A stretch of DNA of 64,000 nt from Candidatus Zhuqueibacterota bacterium (GCA_029261995.1 JAJDAF010000064.1:186001-250000), one strand, 5' to 3'. Shown: positions 1 through 9,871, counted from the stretch's first letter. The notes: a model not told the origin generated them from the sequence alone. Made by a program: numbers and translations.

Positions 1-1
1 G

Positions 2-1234
2 AGCGATACGATTGGGTTTTCGGCGCGCGTTCCGGCCTGCCCTGAAATGCCGGAGCCTGCGCTCAACATAGCCACCAGAGCAACAGTCGAACTGCAGGAT
101 GGCTCAACAGCCGATCCGGTCGAGGCTGAAGTCGTGATCTTACGCGGGCAGTGCTCGTCGGTCAATCTTAGCTTACGCCAGACCGCCAACCCAGCGCAAG
201 TGCGGCAGGGTGAGCCTTTTTCTTTCTTTCTGGAGGTCAGCAACCGGAGCGGCTTCGATGCGGGGGCATTTACCGTCTTTGATGTCCTGCCTGCTGAGGT
301 CAGCGTTGTGGCCACAAACTTCAATCCCAGCGGTGGGCTGGCTGCTGATACGCTGCGGTGGGATTTCTCGGACCTGAGATCCGACACCAGTCTGACCATT
401 GAGATCACGGTTGAAGTAGCTTGCCAGCGCGAGTTAACGGGATTCCCGCTCGAGTTGCTCAACGCAGCATGGCTGGAGATCACCGAAGATGCGGATTTGA
501 CGGACAATCAAAGCAGCGCAGGGGTTACGGTGACTGAATCTTGCCCGGATTTTGGCATTGAATACGAGTTGCGACTTGCCAAGCGCGTGTTGCCGGACAC
601 AGTTTATTTTGGCCAACCGTTCCGCTATCAGCTTACCGTAACGAACGAGGGCCCTGATGCTACCGGAGAATTCCGAGTTTGGGACCTGCCGCCCGCTGAC
701 CTGACACTGTCCGGATTTTCACCCGAGCCTCTGAGCTTGGTTGGCGATACGCTGAACTGGCGCTTTGACGGTCTTACCGCCGGTGACAGCATTTCGATTA
801 GCTATGAAGCGATTTGGTCGGGTGCAGCACAAGATGCCAGCGCGCGAACTTTGAGCAATCTCGCCGCTGTAGTGGCTGAACGGGACATCGAGGTCTCGAA
901 TAATACGCAAATCGTAGATGTTGCCCTGCGCGTGCTGACAGGTTGTCAAGATGGCCTTCTGCTTGACCGCAACGTGTTTCAGCCCGGGCAAGGGCAACCG
1001 CTTGAGATTCGTACGAAAGCACAGGCAACGAGTTCTTCCATCGCGATCTACGACATCACGGGCTATCGCGTCCGCAAGCTGGCAGGCGGTGCCGCGCAAA
1101 GCATTTTTCAGTGGGATGGCAGTACTGATGATGGGCAGCAGGCCGGCAGCGGCGTTTACTTGATTCTATTCCGCGGAAAGCTGTTGGACGGCGCCACGGT
1201 CGAATGTGATCAACGTGTGATTCTGGTGAGGTAG
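2..1234 (+). CDS. C-terminal part of a DUF11-repeat surface protein with FlgD-like end domain (5' partial)
   Basis: The reading frame is open from the first bases of the window, so the N-terminus lies upstream. At least two DUF11-type beta-sandwich repeats are visible; their typical phrases are PFSFFLEVSNRSG with VFDVLPAEV, and PFRYQLTVTNEGPDA with VWDLPPADL. The last about 90 residues look like a FlgD-Ig/gliding-motility C-terminal domain: IAIYDITGYRVRKL, then FQWDGSTDDGQQAGSGVYL. Such domains often sit at the end of proteins exported to the surface of FCB bacteria. The stop is one base before the next start codon, and the next gene carries another DUF11 domain, so the two are probably co-transcribed and act together at the cell envelope. 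The exact ligand is unknown. Confidence 0.85.
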   Translation, partial: SDTIGFSARVPACPEMPEPALNIATRATVELQDGSTADPVEAEVVILRGQCSSVNLSLRQTANPAQVRQGEPFSFFLEVSNRSGFDAGAFTVFDVLPAEVSVVATNFNPSGGLAADTLRWDFSDLRSDTSLTIEITVEVACQRELTGFPLELLNAAWLEITEDADLTDNQSSAGVTVTESCPDFGIEYELRLAKRVLPDTVYFGQPFRYQLTVTNEGPDATGEFRVWDLPPADLTLSGFSPEPLSLVGDTLNWRFDGLTAGDSISISYEAIWSGAAQDASARTLSNLAAVVAERDIEVSNNTQIVDVALRVLTGCQDGLLLDRNVFQPGQGQPLEIRTKAQATSSSIAIYDITGYRVRKLAGGAAQSIFQWDGSTDDGQQAGSGVYLILFRGKLLDGATVECDQRVILVR

Positions 1235-1235
1235 A

Positions 1236-4200
1236 ATGGCAGGACGACTCGGAAAATTTCTTCGAATTGGCGGCTTGGCTGCCCTGCTACTGGGCTTCGG
1301 CGCAAACAGTGCATTCACCCAGATGCGCGCCGGCGCCGCCTATTTGAAGTTGCTCCCCGGCACGCGCCAGCAGAATCTTGCCGGTAGCGTGACCGCGGGC
1401 CTGGACCAGCCGTACTCGCTCTACGCCAATCCGGCAGCCGCGGGGATCCTGCGCCACTGGCAATTTTCCACAAGCTACAACCGCTGGATCGCTGGTCTTT
1501 CGAACGCCTCTCTACTGACCGGTTTCCAGTTCAGACCGTGGCAAACGCGGGCAAGCGACCGCATCAACGTGGCTGCGGCGGTTAGCCGACAGTGGCTGGG
1601 TCAGTTCGATGCCACCGGCGGCTCAAGCGCATTCATCGATGCATCGGACTGGTGGGCAAGCGGCACGGTCGGACTTCCTTTTTACTTGTCCGGACATCAA
1701 GTTTCGCTGGGCGCTACTGCTCGATATTTCCAGAGCAATCTTGCCAGCTACCAGGCTTCTGCCCTCACGTTTGATTTTGGCTTTCTCTACCGGTCGCCAC
1801 GGTTCTGGCTTAAACGCTCGAGTGATTTCCGTGGCATCGTATCGCTTGGACTGGCCGTCAATCATCTGGGCAAAGATCTCACGTTTGTATCGCAAGCGAC
1901 ACCCCTGCCGAGGACCTGGCGAGCGGGTCTCTCAGCCAATCTCGGCAAACACGACGGCCTGCAAATTCAGTTGCTCGCTGATCTCAATCAAATCCGGGAT
2001 GAAGAGGCGCAATGGGGCCTGGGCGCGGAGTTTAATAATTTCCTGACGCTGTGGCCGAGCCTTGGCAAAAAGTGGTCGCGAGCATTTTCTCTGCGCACGG
2101 GATACCGTCTCTCCGACAGGCAAAATTCTCAAATTGTCAGCAAATTCTCAGTCGGTCTCAGCTTTAAGATAGATGACTACGGCAGCTCTTTGCGAGCCCA
2201 CTCCGGCGCCCTGGTGCGCAACAATTCATCTGTCCGTAGCGATGCCGGGTTCCTGAACAGCTCGGTGTTTCGCAACGTTTATCAGGGAACGTTCTCCTGG
2301 CATCCGACAGGACCGGAGCCGTTTGAGTTTGTTGAAAGCGCCCATCATTCTTTTCAACCCGGCGAACCCGCGCTCGAATCTTACTGGCTTGATGAACGCG
2401 TGACTTTCGCCTGGTATCCTGCTCATGACCCGGATCTGTTTGATGAGGTCAATTACCTCGTCGTTTTGGCCCGAGAGCGGCAGCAAGTTCAGGACAAGCT
2501 TACGGCCATAACCAGCGGCGACACAAGTGCCGTCACGACACGCTTTTTGCGCCAATCGATAGCAGCAACTCAGCAGGATTCCCGGGCCAACGTCACTTTT
2601 CTAACCCAGCCGGACATGACAAATGGCCATTCAAACGGGATAGCCACCGACGCTATTCGCCTGGCATTGGCGGACTTGAACGGAGCCTCAGTTTTTGTGC
2701 GCACGGACAGTGAGGCAGTGGCATGCCGGCTGCCGCGCGGGCTTGAGCCGGGCGACTATCATTGGGCATTGATTGCCTATGACGGCAATTTTCACATGCG
2801 CTCGGCGGGAGGGCAGGAGAGTGCAATTGGTCGATTCCACATCAAGATGCGGCCTGATTTGACAATCGAGATCGACAGCATCCGGGTCGTTTCGAAGGAC
2901 TACGTCGCTGATCTCAAGCTTTGGGACAAGAACGGCACAATCGCCGCCGACGACTCCTTTTACGTCGATGCTTATGCAGACACCTTGCGCGAGTTTACGA
3001 ATGGCGCAACGACCTTGCCGGTTGCGGCGGATGTCGTTTCAAGAAGTCCGGCCATCAGCAATGCTTCCCGGGTTGCGGTGCTGCCGCCAGGCCCCTATCA
3101 CATCAGCAACGGTGAACCGATTGTGAGAACCGTTTCCTGGCCACGTGAGCTGCCCCATCTCAACGTTGCTATCAACGATCCGCCGACGGTTGTAGAAGCA
3201 GACTCCATCTTCATCAATAATTTTGCAAAGGACACTTTGGACTGGCATGACTTGCGGGTAAGCAGACGTCTGCAGGTCGAGACTTTTGAGCTAGATGCCC
3301 GTTTTGCCCCCAGCAAGTCGAAGGTTTCTTTTGGCGCACGCCTCGAACTGCAGCGATTGGCGTACGCTTATAATGCGAGTGCTCTGAGTAATCTCTGCAT
3401 CAAGATAGACGGGCACACGGATGCCACACCGTGGAAAAACAGGTCGCGAGCTGCAAGCGACGCCCGCAACAGAATTCTTTCGCAGCAACGGGCCGATTCG
3501 GTTGCACAAGTGCTGATTGCCAATGGCGTCAACCCGTCACGCATCATCACGCGTGGATTTGGGTCGGGCAGGCCGAAGGCGGGCGCGCGTTTGGCCGAAA
3601 ACCGGAGAGTGGAAATTTATACGCTCGGGAAACTGGGAACTCCTCCGGTCAACTGCACCACGGCTGCCGCGATGACGGATACTGTCAAAGCAGCAAATTC
3701 CGGAGCCAGGGCCAACCATTCGATCACGGTCACGAACAAACAGGGCTTGCCGGCAAAGGGTGTTCTTCTCACCGACGCCATCCCGCCGGGCGTGCAGGCT
3801 ACGGATTTCTGGCCGCGCAAACCGGATAAAACAGAAGTTCTAAGCGACGGTTCGCAACGACGCATTTGGCGGTTCGATGCGCTTCAGAGCGGTGAGGCCG
3901 CGACAGTCACATTTACCACCGTTTCGCGCCTCGCTAGATTTGGCGCCAGAAGTCTGCAGTTCTTGAGTCAGGCGACGGCTGAAACAGGGTTTGAATACGA
4001 CGATAGTGACGACCGCGCCAATACGGAACTCGTGATCCTGGGCCAGCCGTTCAGCAAACACGCGGTGCAGTGTGGCGACGACCTGCCCTATCTGGCAAAT
4101 CACTATTACGGCCGAAGGGATGCAGATGAACTCATTCGTGCCGCCAATAGGTCTCATTTGCGCGGCGGGCGGCGGTTGTCGGTTGGGGACACGTTGACTA

Positions 4201-4601
4201 TTCTGAATGTGGTCAAGAATGCACCGCCTCCTGGCACTGACGCGCCTCCCACAGTTACCAATCTGGCTATCTCGGGGGACTTAAAAGAGGATTCGACCAT
4301 CGAGTTGACCTATCAATTCAACGATGGCTGCGATGCTGAGGGCGCATCCGTTATCGAGTGGTTTAGAATTGAAAACGGCAAGCGCAGGCGGGTCAAGCGG
4401 ACCATAAAATCTTACGGCGACAATCCCCGATACACACTTACCGAGGCCGATGCCTGTCGTGATCTCGAGGTCGAGGTCACACCGGTTACCCGGGGCAATC
4501 AGCAGGGCGATCCCGTGCGCCTGGGCGTGGGACTTGTGCGCCACGCCGGCCGTTGTCGCAGCGATCATGATTGTCTTTGCAGAGCCGAGCAACGCTACTA
4601 G
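1236..4601 (+). CDS. PorV-like barrel / OmpA / DUF11 / LysM multidomain envelope protein
   Basis: A 1121-residue protein with a signal peptide (about 1-29, ending near NSAFTQ). Residues about 30-330 resemble the PorV/PorQ (UPF0164) barrel family: an early YANPAAAG motif and many aromatic alternating strands. An OmpA-type peptidoglycan-binding domain follows at about 690-800, with IDGHTDATPW, RADSVAQVLIANGV and ENRRVEIYTL. A DUF11 domain (about 815-930) and a LysM-like segment (about 945-985; HAVQCGDDLPYLANHYYG, then GDTLTIL) come next, and an Ig-like tail ends it. OmpA plus LysM suggests it ties the outer membrane to the cell wall. ATG is preceded by GGTGAGG inside the previous gene. The domain combination is unusual; domain limits are by eye. 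Confidence 0.8.
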   Translation: MAGRLGKFLRIGGLAALLLGFGANSAFTQMRAGAAYLKLLPGTRQQNLAGSVTAGLDQPYSLYANPAAAGILRHWQFSTSYNRWIAGLSNASLLTGFQFRPWQTRASDRINVAAAVSRQWLGQFDATGGSSAFIDASDWWASGTVGLPFYLSGHQVSLGATARYFQSNLASYQASALTFDFGFLYRSPRFWLKRSSDFRGIVSLGLAVNHLGKDLTFVSQATPLPRTWRAGLSANLGKHDGLQIQLLADLNQIRDEEAQWGLGAEFNNFLTLWPSLGKKWSRAFSLRTGYRLSDRQNSQIVSKFSVGLSFKIDDYGSSLRAHSGALVRNNSSVRSDAGFLNSSVFRNVYQGTFSWHPTGPEPFEFVESAHHSFQPGEPALESYWLDERVTFAWYPAHDPDLFDEVNYLVVLARERQQVQDKLTAITSGDTSAVTTRFLRQSIAATQQDSRANVTFLTQPDMTNGHSNGIATDAIRLALADLNGASVFVRTDSEAVACRLPRGLEPGDYHWALIAYDGNFHMRSAGGQESAIGRFHIKMRPDLTIEIDSIRVVSKDYVADLKLWDKNGTIAADDSFYVDAYADTLREFTNGATTLPVAADVVSRSPAISNASRVAVLPPGPYHISNGEPIVRTVSWPRELPHLNVAINDPPTVVEADSIFINNFAKDTLDWHDLRVSRRLQVETFELDARFAPSKSKVSFGARLELQRLAYAYNASALSNLCIKIDGHTDATPWKNRSRAASDARNRILSQQRADSVAQVLIANGVNPSRIITRGFGSGRPKAGARLAENRRVEIYTLGKLGTPPVNCTTAAAMTDTVKAANSGARANHSITVTNKQGLPAKGVLLTDAIPPGVQATDFWPRKPDKTEVLSDGSQRRIWRFDALQSGEAATVTFTTVSRLARFGARSLQFLSQATAETGFEYDDSDDRANTELVILGQPFSKHAVQCGDDLPYLANHYYGRRDADELIRAANRSHLRGGRRLSVGDTLTILNVVKNAPPPGTDAPPTVTNLAISGDLKEDSTIELTYQFNDGCDAEGASVIEWFRIENGKRRRVKRTIKSYGDNPRYTLTEADACRDLEVEVTPVTRGNQQGDPVRLGVGLVRHAGRCRSDHDCLCRAEQRY

Positions 4602-4648
4602 ACCGCAAGATATCATTATTTAATTTACCATTTGGAAGGAGACGGAGC

Positions 4649-5800
4649 ATGGCAGAAGAGCAGAATGAGAGCCAATCAGAATCAGGAGTAGCCAAAGCCT
4701 CAACTCTATTCGACAAGACTCTGGAATTTTTTAAGAAGAAGTTTCTACTGTTGGCGGCCGTGATTGCCGCAATAACCCTGACGCTGACAAATCTTGAAGG
4801 GCTGATTGAAAAATGGCAGGGCTTCACCGTGGATACCGATGAATATGTCGAGATCATTTTGGATGTCTCGGAGAACATGAACCAGCCCCTGCAGGAAGGC
4901 ATCTCGAAGTGGACCGCCGCGGTCGTGACCCTTTCGGATGTCGCGGAGGCCTATGACCGCAGCAATACCAAAGCAGCGGTGCGCAGATTCGGCGGCAACT
5001 GCGACGGCAGGAGGCGGGTAAGCGAAAGAGTGGTCGACTTCGCCAGGAGCAATTCGTTGCGCATTCTGGAAGCGTTGGAGGGCATCCGGCCCTGCGGCGA
5101 TGCGGATTTGATTGGAGGCCTTTCCGGCGCTGTCAGTGATTTCGAGGAGGCCGACCGATTCAGTGCTGATGGCGAACTCGAGAATCATATCATCGTGGTG
5201 ACTTCTGGAAAACACACATCGCTGTCAACCCAAAACATCGTGGTTGAAGACTTGAAGAAGCGCGGCATAGCGCCTGATTTCCGATTCGTCGGTTTGAAGC
5301 TCGATGAGGGTGAGATGACTTCGCTGGCGAGCCTGGTGGACAGCCTGGGCGGCGATTTAATTCCCGCTGACAATTTGAAGGATCTCAAAAAAGCCATCGA
5401 TCTGCGGCTGCCCGCCAGCGAGCTTGCCCAGCTCTTCATCAAGAAGCGCCTGGCGAAACGGTTGTACGACAATGAAAAAGATAAGGAAGCAGTGGCGCTG
5501 TTTAAAGAGGTCGCTCAACGCGGCGATGACGAAGCAATGCTCTATCTCGGCTACATCCACGAAGACGGCAACAGCAGCTTCTATGATCCAAAACAAGCTG
5601 CACAATTCTATCAGACAGCGGCTGACTCTGGCAACGCAGCGGCGATGTTTAATCTGGCGCAAATGTATTTCAAGGGCAACGGCGTCGAGGAGAATGCCGA
5701 TACGGGATGTGCTTTGCTCGCCAAGGCGGAAAGCGCGGGCCATGCGAAAGCCAGCGAGGAACATAGTAGCCACCAGTGCCCTCAGTTTGCCGACAAGTAG
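4649..5800 (+). CDS. Membrane-anchored VWA-like protein with Sel1 repeats
   Basis: A 383-residue protein starting at the ATG that follows GGAAGGAGACGGAGC; an upstream in-frame start at 4571 would overlap the previous gene and lacks such a site. One membrane helix lies at about 32-50 (FLLLAAVIAAITLTL). Residues about 65-255 look like a von Willebrand A domain: EIILDVSENMN corresponds to the DxSxxM metal-site strand, and HIIVVTSGKHT to a later core strand. The C-terminal about 110 residues contain Sel1/TPR-like helical repeats (AMLYLGYIHEDG, AMFNLAQMYFKGNGV). It probably acts as an envelope scaffold, and shares the direction of the two upstream surface genes. No enzymatic function is visible. 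Confidence 0.75.
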   Translation: MAEEQNESQSESGVAKASTLFDKTLEFFKKKFLLLAAVIAAITLTLTNLEGLIEKWQGFTVDTDEYVEIILDVSENMNQPLQEGISKWTAAVVTLSDVAEAYDRSNTKAAVRRFGGNCDGRRRVSERVVDFARSNSLRILEALEGIRPCGDADLIGGLSGAVSDFEEADRFSADGELENHIIVVTSGKHTSLSTQNIVVEDLKKRGIAPDFRFVGLKLDEGEMTSLASLVDSLGGDLIPADNLKDLKKAIDLRLPASELAQLFIKKRLAKRLYDNEKDKEAVALFKEVAQRGDDEAMLYLGYIHEDGNSSFYDPKQAAQFYQTAADSGNAAAMFNLAQMYFKGNGVEENADTGCALLAKAESAGHAKASEEHSSHQCPQFADK

Positions 5801-5882
5801 GCCGCAAAGACTTCTTCATCGTAAAGGCAAACCCGCCTGTATGAGGCTCGCGTCCGAAAACTGATGATGTGAATTGTTCTGG

Positions 5883-5911
5883 AAGGGAGCCTGATTGGGC
5901 TCCCTTTTTTT
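5883..5911 (+). terminator. Rho-independent terminator after the VWA/Sel1 gene
   Basis: AAGGGAGCC and GGCTCCCTT form a 9-bp GC-rich stem with a 6-base loop, directly followed by a run of T residues (T7 from 5905). It lies 82 bp after the stop codon and closes the 1-5.8 kb surface-protein operon. Confidence 0.85.
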
Positions 5912-5956
5912 GGGTGGGCTCAAGGAGAGCCTGCAGGCTCAGCAACGGCTCCGGTG

Positions 5957-6304
5957 CTAGCCAGCGGCCGGGCTTTGCTTATTCTCAATCGGACAAAGTT
6001 GGCGCAGATACTCCCAGCGATAGATACCGCTGTCATGGCCGTCACCCCAAAAAATCTGCATGGCGTAATTGCCGGACTCCTGCATTTGCGTGATCGTCCA
6101 TTTCTGCCGGGGTGACTCGTTGAAGATGGCCGGGTCGGCCGGGCGTCCCATGTTGTCGTGGCCGCCGGCGCACTCGACACAGGGGCAGGCCCGCCGGATT
6201 CCATCGAGCGAATAGACAGAGCGGTGACCGTCTGCCCAATTTATGGTTAGAGTCTGTTCGTCATGGCTGACGGAAATCTCAGTAGCGTAGAATTCTTTAT
6301 TCAT
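5957..6304 (-). CDS. DUF971 (GBBH-like N-terminal domain) protein
   Basis: A 115-residue protein matching the DUF971 family: LTINWADGHRSVYSLDGIRR, a Cys pair in CPCVECAGG, then GNYAMQIFWGDGHDSGIYRW. In longer relatives this fold forms the zinc-binding N-terminal domain of gamma-butyrobetaine hydroxylase; stand-alone copies are often linked with Fe-S assembly, but their role is unsettled. The start codon overlaps the end of the upstream small gene by 8 bases, suggesting coupled translation. It converges on the preceding + operon, with the terminator between. Confidence 0.85.
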   Translation of the reverse strand: MNKEFYATEISVSHDEQTLTINWADGHRSVYSLDGIRRACPCVECAGGHDNMGRPADPAIFNESPRQKWTITQMQESGNYAMQIFWGDGHDSGIYRWEYLRQLCPIENKQSPAAG

Positions 6305-6488
6305 GTTCTTTTCGTTTTATGATTGAATAGACTCGTTGAAATCCTGGTTCTGAACCATTTCTCCACTTGTGGTATTCCCTCCTGATAGCTTCCAATGCGG
6401 CTAGGCGTTCTACCGGGGGGCGGCTTAGCCAATACGCGAAATCGCTACCCTGCTGGTCTATCGGTACTTTGCGGATGACCTTTTTCAT
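6297..6488 (-). CDS. Small conserved protein upstream of DUF971
   Basis: A basic 63-residue protein beginning MKKVIRKVPIDQQ, with a core DFAYWLSRPPVERLAALEAI and an end PGFQRVYSIIKRK. I recall this pattern from small proteins often encoded next to nucleotidyltransferase-type toxin genes, but no such partner is present here, so an antitoxin role cannot be claimed. A longer in-frame GTG start at 6584 would add 32 residues; the internal ATG fits the usual family start better, although neither has a convincing ribosome-binding site. It overlaps the DUF971 gene by 8 bases. Confidence 0.5.
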   Translation of the reverse strand: MKKVIRKVPIDQQGSDFAYWLSRPPVERLAALEAIRREYHKWRNGSEPGFQRVYSIIKRKEHE

Positions 6489-6682
6489 GTATTTAAAACA
6501 CAGTCTGTTAGATGGCTGGTCAAAGTACAAAAAATCACCATCATATTCAAGAGAAAGCTGACGACAAAAGCTAATCATCTGCACTGGGATTGAAACAGAA
6601 TCACCTGGCGTGCGTTAATGCAGAGACTTCTCTTTTCACGCTTCTTCCCCGTTAACATTTTTTCACCAAATCAGGAATACGA

Positions 6683-7990
6683 ATGAGCGACCAGGCCCAC
6701 ATCTTGAAAAGCGACTTGACCAAACCATTCCCGGCAAGGTTGCCCTTTTATTATGGCTGGGTGAATCTGTTTCTGGCGGCCGCTGCCATGGTCGCGACCC
6801 TGCCGGGCCGTAGCGTCGGCATCGGTCTGATCACCGAGCCGCTGCTGCGCGATCTGTCACTCAGCCGGCTCAGTTTCGGCGAGATGAACTTTTGGGCGAC
6901 TCTGTTAGGCGCTTCGTTCAACCTGTTGTGCGGCCCGGCCATCGACCAATTTGGCGTGCGCGCTGTGGTAACTTCGGTTCTGTTCGCGCTCAGTCTGGTG
7001 GTGCTCTTTTTCAGCAAGATCGCCTCCGCTGGTATGCTGCTACTCCTACTCATCTTGATGCGCGGATTCGGCCAAAGCGCGCTCTCCGTGGTAAGCCTGA
7101 CGATTGTCGGCAAGTGGTTTGTGCGCAGGTTGAGCATCGCGATGGGCGTCTTTTCCGTCCTCATCAGCATCGCATTTGCGGCCGCGATTTTGACTTTGCA
7201 GCAGGCCGTGAGTGCGCAAGGCTGGCGTCTGCCCTGGGAAACGCTTGGTTGGTGGCTGGCTGGCACTGCAATTCTGAGTTGGCTGTTTGTCCGCCGAAAT
7301 CCGGAAGCCGTGGGCTTGAACGCGGACACCGAGGCGGAATCTAATCCTCACGCGCAATCTATAGCATCAGGTAGCTCAGATGCTGCTGGCCTGTCGTCGG
7401 GATTCACGCTCAAGCAAGCCCTGCGGAAGCCCGCGTTCTGGGTTTTTGCCCTGGGCAGCGCTCTCTACAACATGGTTATCGCCGGCGTTCTGCTGTTCAA
7501 TCAATCGATTCTCGAACAGCTCGGCTTTGAACAGCAGGTTTTCCGTGGCGCAATGGCTGCGTACATGGTAACGGGACTTGGCGGAAACCTGCTTGCCGGC
7601 TGGCTGGCGCGCAAATGGCCGCTCACCCGGCTCATGTCACTGGCCATGGCTTTGGTAGCACTCTACCTTTTGAGTTTTCCTTATCTGCAGACAGCTTCAC
7701 AGGCGTTGGCGCACGCTGCCTTGCTGGGTTTCTCAGGCGGCGTCGTGGTTGTGATCTTCTTCACCTCATGGGGCAAAGTTTTTGGCAGACCGCATCTTGG
7801 CAAGATTCAAGGGGCGGCGCAGGTGTTTACGGTCATTGCCTCGGCGAGCGGACCGTGGTTGCTATCTTATGTTTTCGAAACCACGGGCTCCTACGATCCG
7901 GCATTTTACGGGTTGGCGCCAGCGATTCTTCTGGTGGCAATCGTGGGCTGGTTCGTGCGGGTGCCTGAACCGGGAGGTGTGGCAAGGTGA
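6683..7990 (+). CDS. Major facilitator superfamily transporter
   Basis: A 435-residue protein with about 12 hydrophobic helices and the MFS_1 layout: a first half starting FYYGWVNLFLAAAAM, a central loop around 215-245, and a second half starting ALRKPAFWVFALG. The loop after helix 2 carries GPAIDQFGVRAVV, a degenerate form of the MFS A-motif. The FYYGWV start and overall pattern resemble oxalate/formate and monocarboxylate-type members, but the substrate cannot be read from sequence. It lies 218 bp before the Rieske-GltS gene on the same strand. A hairpin at 8012-8045 (CAGAGAGGA with TCCTCTCTG) lies downstream but has no T tract. Confidence 0.85.
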   Translation: MSDQAHILKSDLTKPFPARLPFYYGWVNLFLAAAAMVATLPGRSVGIGLITEPLLRDLSLSRLSFGEMNFWATLLGASFNLLCGPAIDQFGVRAVVTSVLFALSLVVLFFSKIASAGMLLLLLILMRGFGQSALSVVSLTIVGKWFVRRLSIAMGVFSVLISIAFAAAILTLQQAVSAQGWRLPWETLGWWLAGTAILSWLFVRRNPEAVGLNADTEAESNPHAQSIASGSSDAAGLSSGFTLKQALRKPAFWVFALGSALYNMVIAGVLLFNQSILEQLGFEQQVFRGAMAAYMVTGLGGNLLAGWLARKWPLTRLMSLAMALVALYLLSFPYLQTASQALAHAALLGFSGGVVVVIFFTSWGKVFGRPHLGKIQGAAQVFTVIASASGPWLLSYVFETTGSYDPAFYGLAPAILLVAIVGWFVRVPEPGGVAR

Positions 7991-8208
7991 TGTAGGCATT
8001 TCAGAGGAAGACAGAGAGGAAAGCGCGAGGTGATTGTCCTCTCTGCAAGGTAAGCCGTGCCGAAGGGGCCTCAGCAAGTCAGATTCATTTCTAACCCTCG
8101 ACTTCCGACCAACTTATTTCTCTTGAACATCTCCGGAAAATCCCGTTCTTTGATTCCATTCTGCTTAATCCGTTTTGACTTACGCTAGACACAAACAAGG
8201 AGTTGACC

Positions 8209-9828
8209 ATGCAAAAGAAGACAGCTATTTTCAAATGGGATGATCTGGAAGACCGCAAGCCAGCACACGCGTTGGTGCGCCAGACAGACCTGGTCATCCT
8301 CCGTTACGACGATGAAGTCTCCGTGTTTTATGGCCGCTGCCTGCACCGGGGCGCGCTGCTTGCTGACGGCCATGTCGATGGCCACAATCTCATTTGCGAT
8401 GTGCACAATTGGGACTACCGCACGGACTCTGGAATAAGCGAGTACAATAACAACGAGGTGCTGCCAAAATTCAGCGCGGTCGTCGAAGATGGGCAGGTCT
8501 GGGTAGACGGAGCCGAGATTGCGGCGCATGAACGGGACCATCCTGAGCTGGTTAACCGGGGCGATTATCTGGGCGCATTCGAGGCAACTCACCCGGCGGA
8601 TGAAGAACCGAAGACCGCCGAGATTCATCACCTGGCGAAGTTTGGACTCTCGAAGGTCGGCCATCATGGCCCGGTGGGCTCCATGGGCGTCGGCACAAAC
8701 CTGCTGCCGAAATGGGATGATATTCAGATTCTACCCGCGCAACTGAGCCGGTTGCCGCACCTGGAAGATGTCGATGTGGAGACCAAGGCCGTGATTGGGC
8801 CTGATGCGAAGAAGCCTTTGGAATTAAACATTCCGCTGTTTGTATCTGACATGAGTTTTGGCGCACTCTCGGAAGAGTCGAAAGTGTCGCTGGCCCGAGG
8901 CGCCGAGAAGGCCGGGACGGGTATCTGCTCCGGAGAAGGTGGCATGCTGCCCGAGGAGCAAGCTGAAAACAGCCGCTACTTTTATGAGCTTGCTTCCGCC
9001 AAATTCGGGTTTGAAATGAAGCTCATGAAGAAAGTGCAGGCCTTCCATTTCAAGGGTGGCCAGGGCGCCAAGACCGGCACCGGCGGCCATTTGCCGGGGC
9101 ACAAGAACAAAGGCAAGATCAGCCAGGTGCGCGGGCTTCCTGAAGGAGAACCGGCTATTTCTCCACCGCGTTTTCCCGATATGACCGGCCTGAATGATTT
9201 TAGGAATCTGGCAAATGAGATTCGGGATGTCTCCGGAGGGATCCCGATTGGCTTCAAACTTTCAGCGAATCACCTCGAACAAGACATCGATGCTGCGCTG
9301 GAAATCGGCGTGGATTACATCATCCTCGACGGCCGCGGCGGCGCCACGGGTGCAGCACCGCTGCTGTTCCGCGACCACATTTCAGTGCCGACCATTCCCG
9401 CGCTTGCCCGGGCGCGACGCCATCTGGACCGGCGCGGTGCAGGAGCGACGACGTTGGTCATTACCGGAGGCCTTCGAACAGCGCCTGATTTCATCAAAGC
9501 CATGGCGCTGGGCGCGGATGCCATCGCTGTCTCGAACGCCGCGCTCCAGGCAATCGGCTGTCAGGCCATGCGCGCCTGCCACACCAATGCCTGTCCCGTG
9601 GGAATCGCGACTCAAAAAGATGAGTTGCGCCAGCGTCTCGACATCGAGCTTTCCGCTCGCCGGCTTGAGAATTATTTTCTCGCCACTGTTGAGCTGATGC
9701 AGGTCATGGCGCGTGCCTGCGGTCACACACATCTGAATCAATTCTGCCTGGACGACATCGCCACCTTTGACCGGGAGCTGGCGCATCTCGCGGGCATCAA
9801 ATACAGCGGCGTTGGCTCGATTTCGTAA
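8209..9828 (+). CDS. Rieske ferredoxin fused to glutamate synthase FMN/Fe-S domain
   Basis: A 539-residue two-domain protein. Residues 1-105 form a Rieske [2Fe-2S] domain with C44-x-H46 and C63-x2-H66 (CLHRG and CDVHNW). Residues about 130-539 match the FMN-binding synthase domain of glutamate synthase (GltB domain 2): FVSDMSFGALS, GEGGMLPEE, FHFKGGQGAKTG, ILDGRGGATGAAP, and the 3Fe-4S cysteines C451-x5-C457-x4-C462. There is no glutaminase domain. It probably catalyses a flavin-dependent reaction with electrons delivered through the Rieske centre; substrate unknown. I chose the ATG 7 bases after AAGGAG rather than a TTG two codons earlier. Confidence 0.85.
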   Translation: MQKKTAIFKWDDLEDRKPAHALVRQTDLVILRYDDEVSVFYGRCLHRGALLADGHVDGHNLICDVHNWDYRTDSGISEYNNNEVLPKFSAVVEDGQVWVDGAEIAAHERDHPELVNRGDYLGAFEATHPADEEPKTAEIHHLAKFGLSKVGHHGPVGSMGVGTNLLPKWDDIQILPAQLSRLPHLEDVDVETKAVIGPDAKKPLELNIPLFVSDMSFGALSEESKVSLARGAEKAGTGICSGEGGMLPEEQAENSRYFYELASAKFGFEMKLMKKVQAFHFKGGQGAKTGTGGHLPGHKNKGKISQVRGLPEGEPAISPPRFPDMTGLNDFRNLANEIRDVSGGIPIGFKLSANHLEQDIDAALEIGVDYIILDGRGGATGAAPLLFRDHISVPTIPALARARRHLDRRGAGATTLVITGGLRTAPDFIKAMALGADAIAVSNAALQAIGCQAMRACHTNACPVGIATQKDELRQRLDIELSARRLENYFLATVELMQVMARACGHTHLNQFCLDDIATFDRELAHLAGIKYSGVGSIS

Positions 9829-9871
9829 GCACAAATTCAAGCAGAGTGCCGCGACCAAATGGGAGGAGATT

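Noticed and set aside
8012-8045. Hairpin after the MFS gene as terminator
   Set aside because: The 9-bp stem is perfect but the 16-base loop is long and no T tract follows; it is only mentioned with the gene.
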